Notes: generated by a model from the letters alone, not told the origin. A stretch of 64,000 bases of DNA from Sulfitobacter indolifex (GCF_022788655.1 NZ_CP084955.1:62001-126000); one strand, 5' to 3'; counted from the stretch's first letter, positions 17,498 to 26,735 are shown. Made by a program: numbers and translations.

Positions 17498-18142
17498 GCG
17501 CTCGCGGAGGTCGCAGACCGGCGGCCTCCCTTCACCCTTTAATCCCGGGCTCTCGAGCAAGCCTCCTTTCTCTCCGACCACCCACGTCCTCGCTCGCTGG
17601 AGCCGCTTTTTGCGCTGCGTCGTTCTGGTGAGACATACCGAGCCGCAAGCCTTGCAGTCGGCCCATGGATACTCTCATGGGCACTTCCTTTCTCGCATCT
17701 CGACTAGCCCCTCCGCCGCCAATGACAGGAGCGTCGACCAAGCCCCGGAGCTCATATGGCTCCCCCACCGGGCAATAGGAAGCGTCAATGCCTGCACATC
17801 GACGCATTCTCTAAAGCGAAGGCATCGTACCTGATTTATGAGATTGCCAGCTTGGGACGGCTGCCGCTGTTCATTGATGTCAAGCTATGGGCCTAGGGCC
17901 CTGTCCGGGCAGACGGGGCACAAGGTTCTCAAATAAGCTCAATAACTGCAGTGAGAGGCATGGCCCGTTGGTTAATATCTCAGAGAAGCGCACATCTTCG
18001 AGTAACTCCAAAGAAATTATGAAAGCCCAAATAATCGAACTTGCCATTAGCCGGTTCTTACGCCAGATTTGTGGCATGACAACCAAGCTGCGCATCAACG
18101 AAATTTACTTCCGAATACCTGGCTGACTTTAGCCAAGTATTT
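17498..18142. other. no supported gene
   Basis: Several short open frames occur on both strands without ribosome sites or recognisable motifs. The stretch ends at a tRNA-like structure, and may be the edge between the plasmid-type block and the island at 18-22.7 kb. Confidence 0.4.
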
Positions 18143-18234
18143 GGGAGTGCGCAGGTGCGGCGATGGGATTTATAAACCCGTTCGAGCAGTAGATGACTGT
18201 CATAGCGAGAGTTCGAGTCTCTCCATTCCTACCA
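18143..18234 (+). tRNA. tRNA-like structure, class-II shape, CCA encoded
   Basis: The T-arm GAGAG-TTCGAGT-CTCTC (18207-18223) is perfect, followed by CATTCCT and ACCA. GGGAGTG at 18143-18149 pairs with CATTCCT over all seven positions with two G-U pairs. Between them a long variable arm (CAGT-AGATG-ACTG at 18187-18199) gives a 92-base, Leu/Ser/Tyr-like layout. The D-arm is short and the anticodon stem near 18163-18179 has an A-A mismatch; the loop TTTATAA would give anticodon TAT, odd for a class-II tRNA. It could be a degenerate or mobile-element tRNA, or an attachment-site remnant. Confidence 0.45.
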
Positions 18235-18258
18235 AATCAAACGAGACTGAGAAGCTAT

Positions 18259-19050
18259 ATGACTCAAGCGATTGCATTGGCGGTCGTGCAGGAGACGATT
18301 GCTGCCAGGCACCCTAGCAAATCAATCGAACTCAGCGCGCAGGTCCATCATATTAGGCACGACGATGTCGCCTTTATCGATGTCTACGGATGCGATAACG
18401 CTGAAGAACGGAGATCAATTAGAACAGAAGCTGTAATGTTGTTGCGGGATCTCGGCATCCATGTCGAGCTGATTGGAAATCACGACGTTTTTACGATCTC
18501 TCCGGATTTTTCAGATCCTGCCACGCTGAGAGATTGCCGGAGCAGGTTGGCTAAGCAGTATGGCACAACAAAGCGCGAGCAGATCAGGAACGATATCGAA
18601 TTGGCTATACTCAGCGACCCGACTCCAGCAGGTTATGTCTATGTCGACTTTGAGGGCATCAGCCCCCGCATCCTCGCCCGCACCGAAGACAAGGCTACAT
18701 TTGTAGCCTACGCAGACCGGATTCTAAGTATCTTCCGGGCGCTGCACGGAGAGTTTCGCGCGGATCCTGCATTAAGCATGCGTGGCATGACATTTAGCAT
18801 CAACACCACAGTAGTATCAAACGAACAGAGAGCCGCAGCTCGCCGCGCACTGACTGTCCGCCTCGCAGAGGCTGGCTACTCAAAAGAGCAGGTCGAACAA
18901 CTTATTCCGCCCTCGCAAGTTGGAGTAGAAACCATCTCGGAGTACGCAATGCGCATTCTGGGGGATGATCCTCCTCCTCCGCCACGGATCCCTAAGCCGC
19001 GACGGCGTTCCCAGCCGCCAAGATCCAGGCCTCCGAATGACGTTACGTGA
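18259..19050 (+). CDS. unrecognised protein with Pro/Arg-rich tail (263 aa)
   Basis: The start MTQAIALAVVQETIAARHP is chosen because the longer frame would begin inside the tRNA-like structure. The body is alpha/beta (AFIDVYGCDNAEERRS, VELIGNHDVFTISPDF, GYVYVDFEGISPRILAR). The tail is a low-complexity stretch of prolines and arginines (PPPPPRIPKPRRRSQPPRSRPP). No family was recognised. Codon use looks less GC-biased than the flanking genes, which fits recent transfer. Confidence 0.55.
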   Translation: MTQAIALAVVQETIAARHPSKSIELSAQVHHIRHDDVAFIDVYGCDNAEERRSIRTEAVMLLRDLGIHVELIGNHDVFTISPDFSDPATLRDCRSRLAKQYGTTKREQIRNDIELAILSDPTPAGYVYVDFEGISPRILARTEDKATFVAYADRILSIFRALHGEFRADPALSMRGMTFSINTTVVSNEQRAAARRALTVRLAEAGYSKEQVEQLIPPSQVGVETISEYAMRILGDDPPPPPRIPKPRRRSQPPRSRPPNDVT

Positions 19051-19315
19051 TGCATCGGCGAATTTATTTGAACCCTGATCATTACGCGCATTTGCGGTAA
19101 GAGTATCAAAATGAGCGATGAATTGTTCGCATCCGGTGTCGCCCACATTGAGGTGCAGTGTTGAAAGTGCGGCTACACTGTTATGCGCAGATACGATGGA
19201 CGTTCCGGCTGGAATACGCGGCACCAGTTTGAGCATCGAGTCACTTGCCGGAGCGGCACAGGATGGCCCCACGGGCCATGGTTTCCCGGAGAGGGCCCCA
19301 GAACAATATGATGTC

Positions 19316-19367
19316 GCTAAGTCGGTATATTGGACAAATCCGGCCTGCTAAGTTGGTAAATTGGACA
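19316..19367. repeat. two 21-bp direct repeats
   Basis: GCTAAGT(C/T)GGTA(T/A)ATTGGACA occurs at 19316-19336 and 19347-19367, spaced by 31 bases (three helical turns). ATTGGAC also recurs near 21.03 kb. The arrangement looks like a regulator or recombinase site pair upstream of the antitoxin-like gene. Otherwise 19051-19505 shows no supported gene. Confidence 0.5.
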
Positions 19368-19505
19368 TTTGCTGCAGATGAGCTTCTAATTGCACGCTAT
19401 TACCGTGGCGTGCGAGAGCCAGAGCATGGCTTTACACTTTTATAGATATTCGCGCCCGCATCACCAGTTCTACCACCCCCGGGGGAAATCTGTTACCATC
19501 CATCC

Positions 19506-19694
19506 ATGTTTACAGATGATGTACTCAAGGTAATTGAACCGCGGTTCGGGTCGGCCCAGCTGGCCTATGCATGGTATCGATCAGAGCCCCTACCAGGGCT
19601 TGGCGGCCGCACTGCAATGCAGCTTGTTGAAGAGGACAGGGCACGAGAGGTTTTAGAATATCTCGATGCGGTTGATGCGGGCGTCTACACATGA
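19506..19694 (+). CDS. stand-alone MbcA/ParS/Xre toxin-binding domain
   Basis: The 62 residues match the C-terminal toxin-binding domain of MbcA/ParS/Xre (DUF2384) antitoxins: FGSAQLAYAWYRSEPLPGLGGRTAMQLVEEDRAREVLEYLDAVDAGVY. The usual N-terminal helix-turn-helix is absent, so this is roughly half a normal antitoxin. Its stop TGA overlaps the ATG of the next gene (ATGATGA), so the two are translated together. Family knowledge says partners are normally RES or ParT-type toxins, but the downstream product is neither by eye. Confidence 0.75.
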   Translation: MFTDDVLKVIEPRFGSAQLAYAWYRSEPLPGLGGRTAMQLVEEDRAREVLEYLDAVDAGVYT

Positions 19695-20197
19695 TGACCG
19701 CTCAAGCTCTGATCGCGATCTTTAGCATATTGGGTAGCATCGCCGCGCTCTATCTTGCTAAGAGGGCGCACGACCGCTCCTTTAGGGCGACCGAGCCCGA
19801 CGAGGAGCTGGTAAAACGCTTTGTCGAGAGTGCCCCGGTGTACCGCCTCAAAGATATCACTTCGGAAGATAACTTTGAGGACATCATAATAAATCATCCA
19901 ACACTAGGGCCCCGCGACGCCCGAACTGTCTACGAGCGATTGCGGACGATGTATGTGTACCAAGCTCAACAGAAAGGGTGGTACTTGGGTGAGGGCAGCG
20001 TGGATTACAGGGTCGCTAAACGCATGTTGGCAGATGGATGGATCGAGGCTGATGTTGCTAGAGCGATACGCGAGCGCAGCCCAAATATCGAAGATCGATA
20101 CCGCGATCCTGATGAGTACGCAGTGCGAACTGCTAAGTTCGCACGGGGCGAACTCGTGCGCAAAGACGAAAATTTCCGAAGATGGCTGGGCGGATGA
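19691..20197 (+). CDS. membrane-anchored partner of the antitoxin-like gene (168 aa)
   Basis: Residues 4-23 (AQALIAIFSILGSIAALYLA) form one transmembrane helix followed by a basic stop (KRAHDR). The soluble part is charged and helical (DARTVYERLRTMYVYQAQQKG and VAKRMLADGWIEADVARAIRERS). No toxin family was recognised. It starts at 19691 or at the next codon-shifted ATG 19694, overlapping the upstream gene. A toxin role is an inference from coupling to an antitoxin-type domain. Confidence 0.6.
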   Translation: MMTAQALIAIFSILGSIAALYLAKRAHDRSFRATEPDEELVKRFVESAPVYRLKDITSEDNFEDIIINHPTLGPRDARTVYERLRTMYVYQAQQKGWYLGEGSVDYRVAKRMLADGWIEADVARAIRERSPNIEDRYRDPDEYAVRTAKFARGELVRKDENFRRWLGG

Positions 20198-20333
20198 CCG
20201 GGCTATAAGAGAGGTGACTTTTTGACCGCAGAACCCGTCTGGTCAAGCATAGCAGTGTACACGGAATGCCGGCTGCACCAGGATCTGATGACCGAAACTG
20301 TCAGAATTTCTCAACTTAGGACGTTGTCTGAAC

Positions 20334-20720
20334 CTAGGCATGCAGGTCACGCAGGATGATCAAGTTTGTAAGCGCGTCGACGATTTCGGAGGGCTTCAGC
20401 TTTTGTCTCTCTCGGGGACTATCATGAATTCCCGACTTAACTCCTGAAAGCCCTCCCATCCTATGTGGGCGATGCCCAAGATCACGTGGCCAGACCGGAA
20501 TGCGATACTCAGGACTCAGACCGGAACACGCGCCATCGTTCAGCCAGGGCCGCCCACACTTTGGACGTTTCATGGGCACCGTGAGTCCCATACGTCGCCC
20601 TAGGCGTTCGCCATGCTTGTCCTAAACCTGCCAATCCGTATTTATCTGCAGGGCCGCGATCCGACGATAGCCATACTGGTTGAACTGGCGCTTCAGCTAA
20701 ATGGCGTCCGCGGCGATAAG
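20334..20720 (-). pseudogene. IS3-family transposase remnant
   Basis: Reading the minus strand gives the family sequence in pieces: QYGYRRIAAL, then an in-frame TAG, then GLTVPMKRPKCGRPWLNDGACSGLSPEYRIPVW, and at the end LKPSEIVDALTNLIILRDLHA. These match the region before and through the first catalytic Asp of IS3 OrfB, but the WSYDFV core reads WPRDLG. It is a decayed fragment with no ends left. Confidence 0.65.
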
Positions 20721-20889
20721 GGTGGCCGCCTTATGACGGCCGCATCTGTTTGTGTATGCGCCACGAAGGACCAAGGCTCCGCGCCCGAAGGGGCACAAGT
20801 CCCATAGCCAGGCTCAATGACTGTAGTGACAGGCCGATGCCGCCCGCCAATATCTCAGACAAAAGTGTTCATTGATAAGGACAAAGGGC

Positions 20890-20975
20890 CGTAACGCTGT
20901 AACAGCACCGTTATGGAATCTGTTACGTGTTAAGTAAATGTTTTTATTTATATATATAGGTTCCATAACGCTGCA
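20890..20975. repeat. AT-rich core between inverted repeats, GTAACA-type
   Basis: CGTTATGGAA (20899-20908) and TTCCATAACG (20961-20970) are perfect inverted repeats around an AT-rich core (TTTTTATTTATATATATA). GTAACGCTGTAACAGC lies just left and CTGTTACGTG inside. The motif set resembles that at 10.07-10.37 kb. No gene is seen from here to about 21450 beyond weak frames. Confidence 0.5.
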
Positions 20976-21635
20976 ACAGGAAATCCCCGTAAGAATGTGC
21001 TCAAATCGCGGTGAGATTCCTGTTTTGATATTGGACATATTGGACCGACTGGACAGCATTGTTTCTAAACAGCAAAAACATTGGCCACGGTCCCGCTGTC
21101 CTAGAACTAGCTGCGAGAACTTGCTTGGACCACGCAGCAGGGAGACCTGCACCAAGTTCGGGATTTGACGTTCCGCTGATCTCCTACGGGCTATAGGGGA
21201 TTGTCGCATTAACGAGGCCCCCAGCGGCGATCATTATTTGGAGGTCGAGCATGCCATGCAAATCGCCGCTCAAGCGACATCGCTTTCCCAAGAAATCATT
21301 CCCTGCGCTGTCCGTTGGCATCTGCGATATCCGTTGTCCTACCAAGTTTTTCACCCGTTCACGGTCTTAGCGAATTAACCCAACCGTCCCTCACGGACTG
21401 CCTTTGGTTGCTGCCCTGCGGGCTAGGGTTATGCGGTAACGCGCCAGTCCGATGATTTGCCGGTCGGTCTGCAAATTCTAGGCGAGATGGCCTCAGGTGA
21501 CACGATATCCTCCCAAGTAATTATGATCGATGTCAGATTACGCCGACTTAAAAATCTGCTATCATCAGCAATGGATGCAAATGATGTGCTCGCAAAGATC
21601 GAAGCACCTGTTGAGAGCCAAGCATTACCTCACGC

Positions 21636-21749
21636 ATGATATTTCTCAGTGCTTCGCCAGGCTTTGATGACAAGACGAGGATGCTGATGGTTGAAGCAGG
21701 TAAGACCCAGCAAGTCATCAATGCGGTTGATGCTGGCGCTCTCACATGA
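21636..21749 (+). pseudogene. fragment of a second MbcA/ParS/Xre-type domain
   Basis: The 37 codons read MIFLSASPGFDDKTRMLMVE followed by AGKTQQVINAVDAGALT, matching the last third of the domain at 19506-19694. The final ~35 bases are nearly identical between the two loci, including the ACATGATG after the stop. The upstream part is missing and a stop lies 8 codons before the ATG. It precedes the nucleotidyltransferase gene by 27 bases. Confidence 0.55.
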
Positions 21750-21776
21750 TGTCGTCAAATCGGGAGGGCCAAGGTT

Positions 21777-22085
21777 ATGTGTAAATCGGCCGATATCATC
21801 CAGCGCAGAGCCGCCAGCCGCCATGAGGCGGCGCTATCGGCGTGGTTTTTGATCAAGTCGGAACTTGCAGCTACAGGTCTGGAAGCGAAACTGTTTGGCT
21901 CCCTAGCCAAGGGGAACTTTAGAAGCCATTCCGATATCGATCTGATGGTCAGGTTGGGGGGTAGCGGGATGTCCAGATCCGCTGTCGAGCGTATCGTCAA
22001 CGAGGCATCAGGTGATATCCCGGTTGATCTGTTTTTCGAAGAAGACCTCACGCAGTCAGACCTAGAGTCTTTCGTTGGTATCTGA
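21777..22085 (+). CDS. minimal nucleotidyltransferase (MNT type)
   Basis: The 102-residue protein has the minimal nucleotidyltransferase signature LFGSLAKGNFRSHSDIDLMV (about residues 39-58), with GS and the DxD metal pair. A third acidic position is likely the Asp of DIPVDLFFEE. In toxin-antitoxin systems of the MNT-HEPN type such proteins AMPylate a HEPN toxin. No HEPN gene was seen next to it, so this could be an orphan or the partner of the fragment upstream. Confidence 0.8.
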   Translation: MCKSADIIQRRAASRHEAALSAWFLIKSELAATGLEAKLFGSLAKGNFRSHSDIDLMVRLGGSGMSRSAVERIVNEASGDIPVDLFFEEDLTQSDLESFVGI

Positions 22086-22086
22086 A

Positions 22087-22632
22087 TTTCTTTCGCCACT
22101 CAGTTTGTAGATGCGGTACCGGTCGGCCTCAAGTGACGCGATTTCCGAGCAAGAAACCGACGACGATGTGTAAGCTCGCCGAAGACGATTAATCTCTGTC
22201 ATCGGCGAGGGGGCTGCTAGCCAAGGGTCAGTTGGTCGACAAACCAGTTTCAGAGCAGGTTCCGATTTCTGCGCCAGTGCGATGAACGAACGCTGATCGA
22301 AATCCCCCGGCTCAAGCAGGATTTTTCTATTCCAAATCATAGCCGAGGGGAAGCACGCCCAACATCGGCGCAGAGAACAGAGCGCGGCGCACTACGGCAG
22401 GGTGATCTTTGTCCAATGCAGCAAACCCAAGGTCGAATTGCCGTGAGCAAAGGTGGCGCAGCACCGTATGGGAGCTTCTTGTGTGCAAAGATACGGAGAT
22501 CCCGGGATGATCAGCCGTAAACTCGGTAATGACGTAGGGTAAGAGTTTCGAAGCCAGCGCTGGCATTCCCGCAATCAGCAAACTGCTGATTAGAAAGTCT
22601 CGGATGTTTTGAATAACGCGGGAAATCTCCAC
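22087..22632 (-). pseudogene. LysR-family regulator, truncated and frameshifted
   Basis: The first frame (from 22632) carries the substrate-binding core of a LysR regulator: LLIAGMPALASKLLPYVITEF and RQFDLGFAALDKDHPAVVRRALFSAPMLGVLPLG. The continuation (LEPGDFDQRSFIALAQKSEPALK) is in the next frame. The DNA-binding N-terminus is absent; the sequence before 22632 does not encode it. This is a dead fragment left next to the divergent RpiR operon. Confidence 0.7.
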
Positions 22633-22717
22633 CCTCCCGACAAAGGCCCCTCAATCAAACGTTGACCCACGCAAATCCGCCCCAAACCACAGCCTTAATG
22701 AGCGATACATATCATCA

Positions 22718-22744
22718 TTGACTTAATGAAAGTTTACTTTCATT
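22718..22744 (+). promoter_or_regulatory. RpiR operon promoter with operator palindrome
   Basis: AATGAAAG (22725-22732) and CTTTCATT (22737-22744) are perfect inverted repeats with a 4-base spacer. A -35-like TTGACT (22718-22723) abuts the palindrome, which ends 9 bases before the start codon of the regulator. RpiR proteins often recognise GAAA/TTTC palindromes, so autoregulation is likely. Confidence 0.65.
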
Positions 22745-22753
22745 CTCGGCGTA

Positions 22754-23701
22754 ATGAGAATTTCGGAGGCTCCGTTGCACACCTCAATCAGAGCTCAGCT
22801 AGAAGGTGTCTTCGAAGAAGGGACCAAAGCAGACCGTCTTTTGGCCCGATACATGCTGGATTCTTGGGTAGGATTGCCGTTTGAAACCGCCGCCAGCATC
22901 GCGCGGTCGGTAAAGGTGAGCGAAGCCACCGTCGGGCGGTTCTGCCGTTCCATCGGCTATGATAGCTTTCGCGACCTGAAGGATCACCTCAAGCACGATA
23001 TGGGCGACGACCCATGGCTGATGTCCGATCGTCTGCAAGAGATGCGCAAGGACGGCGGTGTCGACAGCGCGCAACTTAACCAAGGGCTGCAGCTCGAAAT
23101 CGCAGCGCTTGTCGGCATCTATGAGTTAGCAAACAGCGCCGAATGGCAGCAAGAAGCAGAGCGATTAGCGCAGACTGCACATGTTTTCGTTGCCGGTTTT
23201 CAGACAGAACGCGGTCTTGCTCAGTATTTCGCCAACCAAATGCAATATGTTCGCGACGGCGTCACGCTGATTGACCTCGCGGCTGGGAACTTCGCCGAGA
23301 TCTTGTTGACCGACCGCCCTGCCCATCTCGTGATCTTCGAGGCACGGCGCTATTCGGTCTTGGCCAAGAGCCTCGCTGAAGAGGCCCGCGCGGCGGGGGT
23401 GACGGTCACCCTCATTACAGATGTCTTTTGCGACTGGGGCCATGAGGCGGCGGATCAGGTGTTCGCGGTGCCCACGCAGTTCAACCAATTCTGGGACTCG
23501 ACAGCCCAGATGGCGAGCCTGTCCAACCTGTTGATCCACAGCGTCTTTCTACAGCTTGGATCCGAGGTGGAAGGCAGGCTCAACCGGATTGCCGATCTCT
23601 ATGGTCGCTTTACCGGCCATGTCGACCGCCCTGCACGTCAGGGGGCCAAACGAAAAAACGGCACCGAAAAACCCAACAGGAGTGAACACGATGACACCTA
23701 A
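22754..23701 (+). CDS. RpiR/MurR-family transcriptional regulator
   Basis: The N-terminal ~75 residues form the RpiR helix-turn-helix (TAASIARSVKVSEATVGRFCRSIGYDSFRDLKDHL). The C-terminal half is a SIS sugar-isomerase-type sensing domain (VFVAGFQTERGLAQYFANQM, then HLVIFEARRY and GVTVTLITDV). It is 315 residues, slightly longer than usual because of a charged tail. It overlaps the binding-protein gene by 11 bases and so belongs to the same operon. It probably senses a metabolite of the amino-acid pathway encoded downstream. Confidence 0.9.
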   Translation: MRISEAPLHTSIRAQLEGVFEEGTKADRLLARYMLDSWVGLPFETAASIARSVKVSEATVGRFCRSIGYDSFRDLKDHLKHDMGDDPWLMSDRLQEMRKDGGVDSAQLNQGLQLEIAALVGIYELANSAEWQQEAERLAQTAHVFVAGFQTERGLAQYFANQMQYVRDGVTLIDLAAGNFAEILLTDRPAHLVIFEARRYSVLAKSLAEEARAAGVTVTLITDVFCDWGHEAADQVFAVPTQFNQFWDSTAQMASLSNLLIHSVFLQLGSEVEGRLNRIADLYGRFTGHVDRPARQGAKRKNGTEKPNRSEHDDT

Positions 23702-24476
23702 ACTCAAACTGACCACGGCGCTTTCGACGCTGGCCGTCGCCGCCAGCCTTTCTACCGGCGCCTTTGCCGAGACATTGCGCTTAGGCACGGAAGGCGCCTA
23801 CCCTCCGTTCAACTACATCGAAGCGGACGGCAAGATCGCCGGTTTCGATGTCGAGATCGGTCAGGAACTTTGCAAGCGGATCGGCGAGGAATGCGAAGTC
23901 GTTGCGCAGGATTGGGATGGGATCATTCCGGGGCTGCTGGCGAACAAATACGACTTCATCATCGCGTCGATGTTCATCACTGAAGAGCGTAAGAAGCAGG
24001 TGGATTTCACTGACCCTTACTACCTCGCCGCGATGACGAATGTCGTGCCCAAGGGCTCCGACATCACCGAATTCACCAATGAAGCCCTCGCCGACAAGGT
24101 TATTGGCGCACAGTCCGGCACCACGCAGGCCGATTATATCGAAGCGACCTACCCGGATGCGGATGTGCGGCTGTATCCAACGCAGGATGAGGTCAACCTC
24201 GACATGGCCAGTGGCCGGATCGACATGCAGGTCGGTGACATGCTGCCGATGCTGGACTGGACGACCAAGACCGAAGACGGCGCCTGCTGCGAGTTGGCCG
24301 GCGATCCGATCACCGATCCGGCCTTTGTCGGTGAGGGCGTGGGCATCGCGCTGCGTCAGGAAGACGACGAATTGCGTGAAAAGCTGAACGCCGCCTTGGC
24401 CGAGATGCGCGCTGATGGGACTTATAAAACCATCAACGACAAGTATTTCGACATCGACGTTTACACGATGAAATGA
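23691..24476 (+). CDS. polar amino-acid ABC transporter, periplasmic binding protein
   Basis: The protein captures an amino acid in the periplasm and delivers it to the permease. A signal peptide (about residues 1-26, ending TGAFAE) precedes a family 3 solute-binding fold: LRLGTEGAYPPFNYIEADGKIAGFDVEIG, then DWDGIIPGLLANKYDFIIA and VDFTDPYY. The start at 23691 has AGGAG upstream; the frame is open for 45 codons more but lies inside the regulator gene. Its layout is closest to the lysine/arginine/ornithine/histidine type, though the substrate cannot be fixed by eye. Confidence 0.92.
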   Translation: MTPKLKLTTALSTLAVAASLSTGAFAETLRLGTEGAYPPFNYIEADGKIAGFDVEIGQELCKRIGEECEVVAQDWDGIIPGLLANKYDFIIASMFITEERKKQVDFTDPYYLAAMTNVVPKGSDITEFTNEALADKVIGAQSGTTQADYIEATYPDADVRLYPTQDEVNLDMASGRIDMQVGDMLPMLDWTTKTEDGACCELAGDPITDPAFVGEGVGIALRQEDDELREKLNAALAEMRADGTYKTINDKYFDIDVYTMK

Positions 24477-24506
24477 TGACAACGTTCCCCCAGCTGGAAA
24501 TCCTGC

Positions 24507-25214
24507 ATGTTTGAGTTGCTCTCTTACGGCGATGCCGGCTGGGGGGATGAAATCCTCGCGGGTTTGGCGATCACGATGCAGCTTGCCATCGTGACGCTGC
24601 CCATCGGTCTGCTGATCGGCTTTGTCGCGGCCTTTGCCTCCATGTCGCGCCATGCGGGACTGCGGGCAATTGGTTTTGGCTACACCACGATCATGCGCGG
24701 CCTGCCCGAGATCCTAACACTCTTTGTGGTCTACAATGGCGTCGGACTTTTGCTAAACAAACTGGCTGTCTGGTGGAATCCGGGCGGCACCAATATCGAG
24801 TTCAGCCCCTTTGCCGCCGGGGTGACAGCGCTTGCCATGGTCTTTGGCGCCTTTGCGGGCGAAGTGCTGCGCGGCGCCTTCCAATCGCTCGACGAAGGGC
24901 AGATGGAAGCGGGCCGGGCGATCGGCATGTCACCGCGCAAAATCTTCTTTCGTATCCGCCTACCGCAGGTCTGGCGATTTGCCCTGCCCGGCCTTGGGAA
25001 TCTGTGGATCAACATGCTGAAAGATACAGCGCTGGTATCAATCATCGCACTGGACGACCTGATGCGCATGACCAAGGTTGCCGTGGGTGTGACCAAACAG
25101 CCCTTCACCTTCTACCTGCTGGCCTGCCTGGTCTACTGGGCGCTCTGCGTCCTGTCGGAAGTGGTGCTGGCCCATATGGAACGCCGCGCCAATCGCGGCA
25201 TTCGGAGGGTCTGA
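24507..25214 (+). CDS. amino-acid ABC transporter permease (HisQ type)
   Basis: The 235-residue membrane protein has about five helices and the His/Glu/Gln/Arg-opine permease pattern: GLAITMQLAIVTLPIGLLIG near the N-terminus and the ATPase-contact EAA loop EAGRAIGMSPRKIFFRIRLPQVWRFALPGLGN. It pairs with the next gene as a heterodimeric channel. It follows the binding-protein gene by 30 bases. Confidence 0.92.
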   Translation: MFELLSYGDAGWGDEILAGLAITMQLAIVTLPIGLLIGFVAAFASMSRHAGLRAIGFGYTTIMRGLPEILTLFVVYNGVGLLLNKLAVWWNPGGTNIEFSPFAAGVTALAMVFGAFAGEVLRGAFQSLDEGQMEAGRAIGMSPRKIFFRIRLPQVWRFALPGLGNLWINMLKDTALVSIIALDDLMRMTKVAVGVTKQPFTFYLLACLVYWALCVLSEVVLAHMERRANRGIRRV

Positions 25215-25215
25215 G

Positions 25216-25950
25216 ATGAACCCGTTTGACATCATGATCGAATATTGGCCGCGCCTGCTTGATGGCACTTTGATGACCCTCAAGCTGACCTTTATGGGCG
25301 CCTTCATTGCGGCCCTCTTCTCCCCCGGCCTTGCCCTGATCCGCGCCAATACGAGCCCTATCGCGCAGGCTCCCCTGCGGCTCTATATCTCCTTCATGCG
25401 CGGCACGCCAATCTTGGGGCAATTGTTTTTGATCTACTACGGCTCCGGCCAGTTCCGCCCCTTCTTGCAAGACTGGGGCCTCTGGGGGTTTTTCCGTGAT
25501 CCGTTCAATTGTGCGCTCTTGGCCTTTGCGCTGAACTCGACAGCCTATCAGACAGAGATCCTGCGCGGCGGCATCATGGGCGTGGCACGCGGAGAAATTG
25601 AGGCCGCCAAGGCTATCGGCATGACCCGCCTGCAAATCCTGCGCCGGGTGACTTTCCCCCATGCATACCGCATTGCATGGCCGGCGCTTGGCAATGAGAT
25701 CATCCTGCTCATGAAGGCCAGCGCACTGGCCAGCGTTGTCACCGTCTTCGACATCATGGGCCGCACGCGGCAGATCTTCTCGCGCACATTCGACTTCTCG
25801 ATCTATCTCTGGGCCGCGCTGATTTACCTCTGCATCACCGCGATCTTTGTGCTGCTCTGGAGACAGGGCGAGACACGTCTGAGCCGTCACATTGGTCCGC
25901 GCAACACGGGCCGCTCTATTCTCTCCCCTCCGGAAGGACCAAAGCCATGA
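25216..25950 (+). CDS. amino-acid ABC transporter permease (HisM type)
   Basis: The second permease subunit of the same importer. It shows LRLYISFMRGTPILGQLFLIYYG, typical of the HisM side, and the EAA loop EAAKAIGMTRLQILRRVTFPHAYRIAWPALGNE. The start is one base after the stop of the first permease, and its end overlaps the ATPase gene by 4 bases (ATGA), so all three are coupled. Confidence 0.92.
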   Translation: MNPFDIMIEYWPRLLDGTLMTLKLTFMGAFIAALFSPGLALIRANTSPIAQAPLRLYISFMRGTPILGQLFLIYYGSGQFRPFLQDWGLWGFFRDPFNCALLAFALNSTAYQTEILRGGIMGVARGEIEAAKAIGMTRLQILRRVTFPHAYRIAWPALGNEIILLMKASALASVVTVFDIMGRTRQIFSRTFDFSIYLWAALIYLCITAIFVLLWRQGETRLSRHIGPRNTGRSILSPPEGPKP

Positions 25951-26705
25951 GCGAGGCCGACATTATCCTGAAAGCCGAAGATATCTGCAAATCCTTCGGC
26001 GCTGTGGAGGTGCTCAAGGGCATCTCACTCGAAGCGCGGGAGGGCGATGTGATCTCGATCCTCGGCTCATCCGGCTCTGGCAAAAGCACCTTTCTGCGCT
26101 GTCTGAATTTCCTCGAAACCCCCACGTCCGGCACGGTCAGCGTGCATGGCGAGGAAATCCAGGTGCGCGATGGCAAGCCGCTGAACGCGCGTCATATCGA
26201 AACGGTGCGCAGCCGCTTGGGCATGGTGTTTCAACAGTTCAATCTGTGGAGTCACCGCACCGCCTTGGAAAACGTGATGGAAGGCCCGGTGCAGGTCAAA
26301 GGCACGCCGAAGCCGAAAGCCCGCGCCGCCGCCCAAGCGCTCTTGGAGCGGGTCGGACTACAGGACCGGATGGATATGTATCCCTCCCAGTTGTCTGGTG
26401 GGCAGCAGCAGCGCGTGGCAATCGCGCGGGCGCTGGCGATGGAGCCTGATGCGATCCTTTTCGACGAACCAACCAGCGCGCTCGACCCGGAACTAGTGGG
26501 CGAAGTGCTGAAGGTCATGCAATCACTCGCCGCAGAAGGGCGCACTATGATCGTCGTCACCCATGAGATGGCCTTTGCCCGCGATGTCTCCTCCGACGTG
26601 GTGTTCCTGCATGAAGGCCGCATCGCCGAGCGCGGCAGCCCTGAGCAGATGTTCACCAATCCGCAAACCGAAGTCTTTCAGCGTTTTATCGCCAATGTGA
26701 AGTAA
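25947..26705 (+). CDS. amino-acid ABC transporter ATPase (HisP type)
   Basis: The ATPase powers the importer. It has all required motifs: Walker [10 protein letters not shown] (residues 40-48), the Q-loop [12 protein letters not shown], the signature QLSGGQQQR, Walker [15 protein letters not shown] and the switch His in VVTHEMAFA. Length (252 residues) is normal for the HisP/GlnQ group. It overlaps the upstream permease by 4 bases. Confidence 0.95.
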   Translation: MSEADIILKAEDICKSFGAVEVLKGISLEAREGDVISILGSSGSGKSTFLRCLNFLETPTSGTVSVHGEEIQVRDGKPLNARHIETVRSRLGMVFQQFNLWSHRTALENVMEGPVQVKGTPKPKARAAAQALLERVGLQDRMDMYPSQLSGGQQQRVAIARALAMEPDAILFDEPTSALDPELVGEVLKVMQSLAAEGRTMIVVTHEMAFARDVSSDVVFLHEGRIAERGSPEQMFTNPQTEVFQRFIANVK

Positions 26706-26735
26706 CGCCCTGCCCTTTTGATCCAGCGAGTTTCC

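Noticed and set aside
20881..20990. CRISPR-like repeats
   Set aside because: Repeats are few, inverted rather than regularly spaced, and no unique spacers or cas genes are present anywhere in the window.
23781..25890. Long minus-strand frames across the amino-acid transporter genes
   Set aside because: They are antisense shadows of high-GC codons over motif-complete transporter genes.
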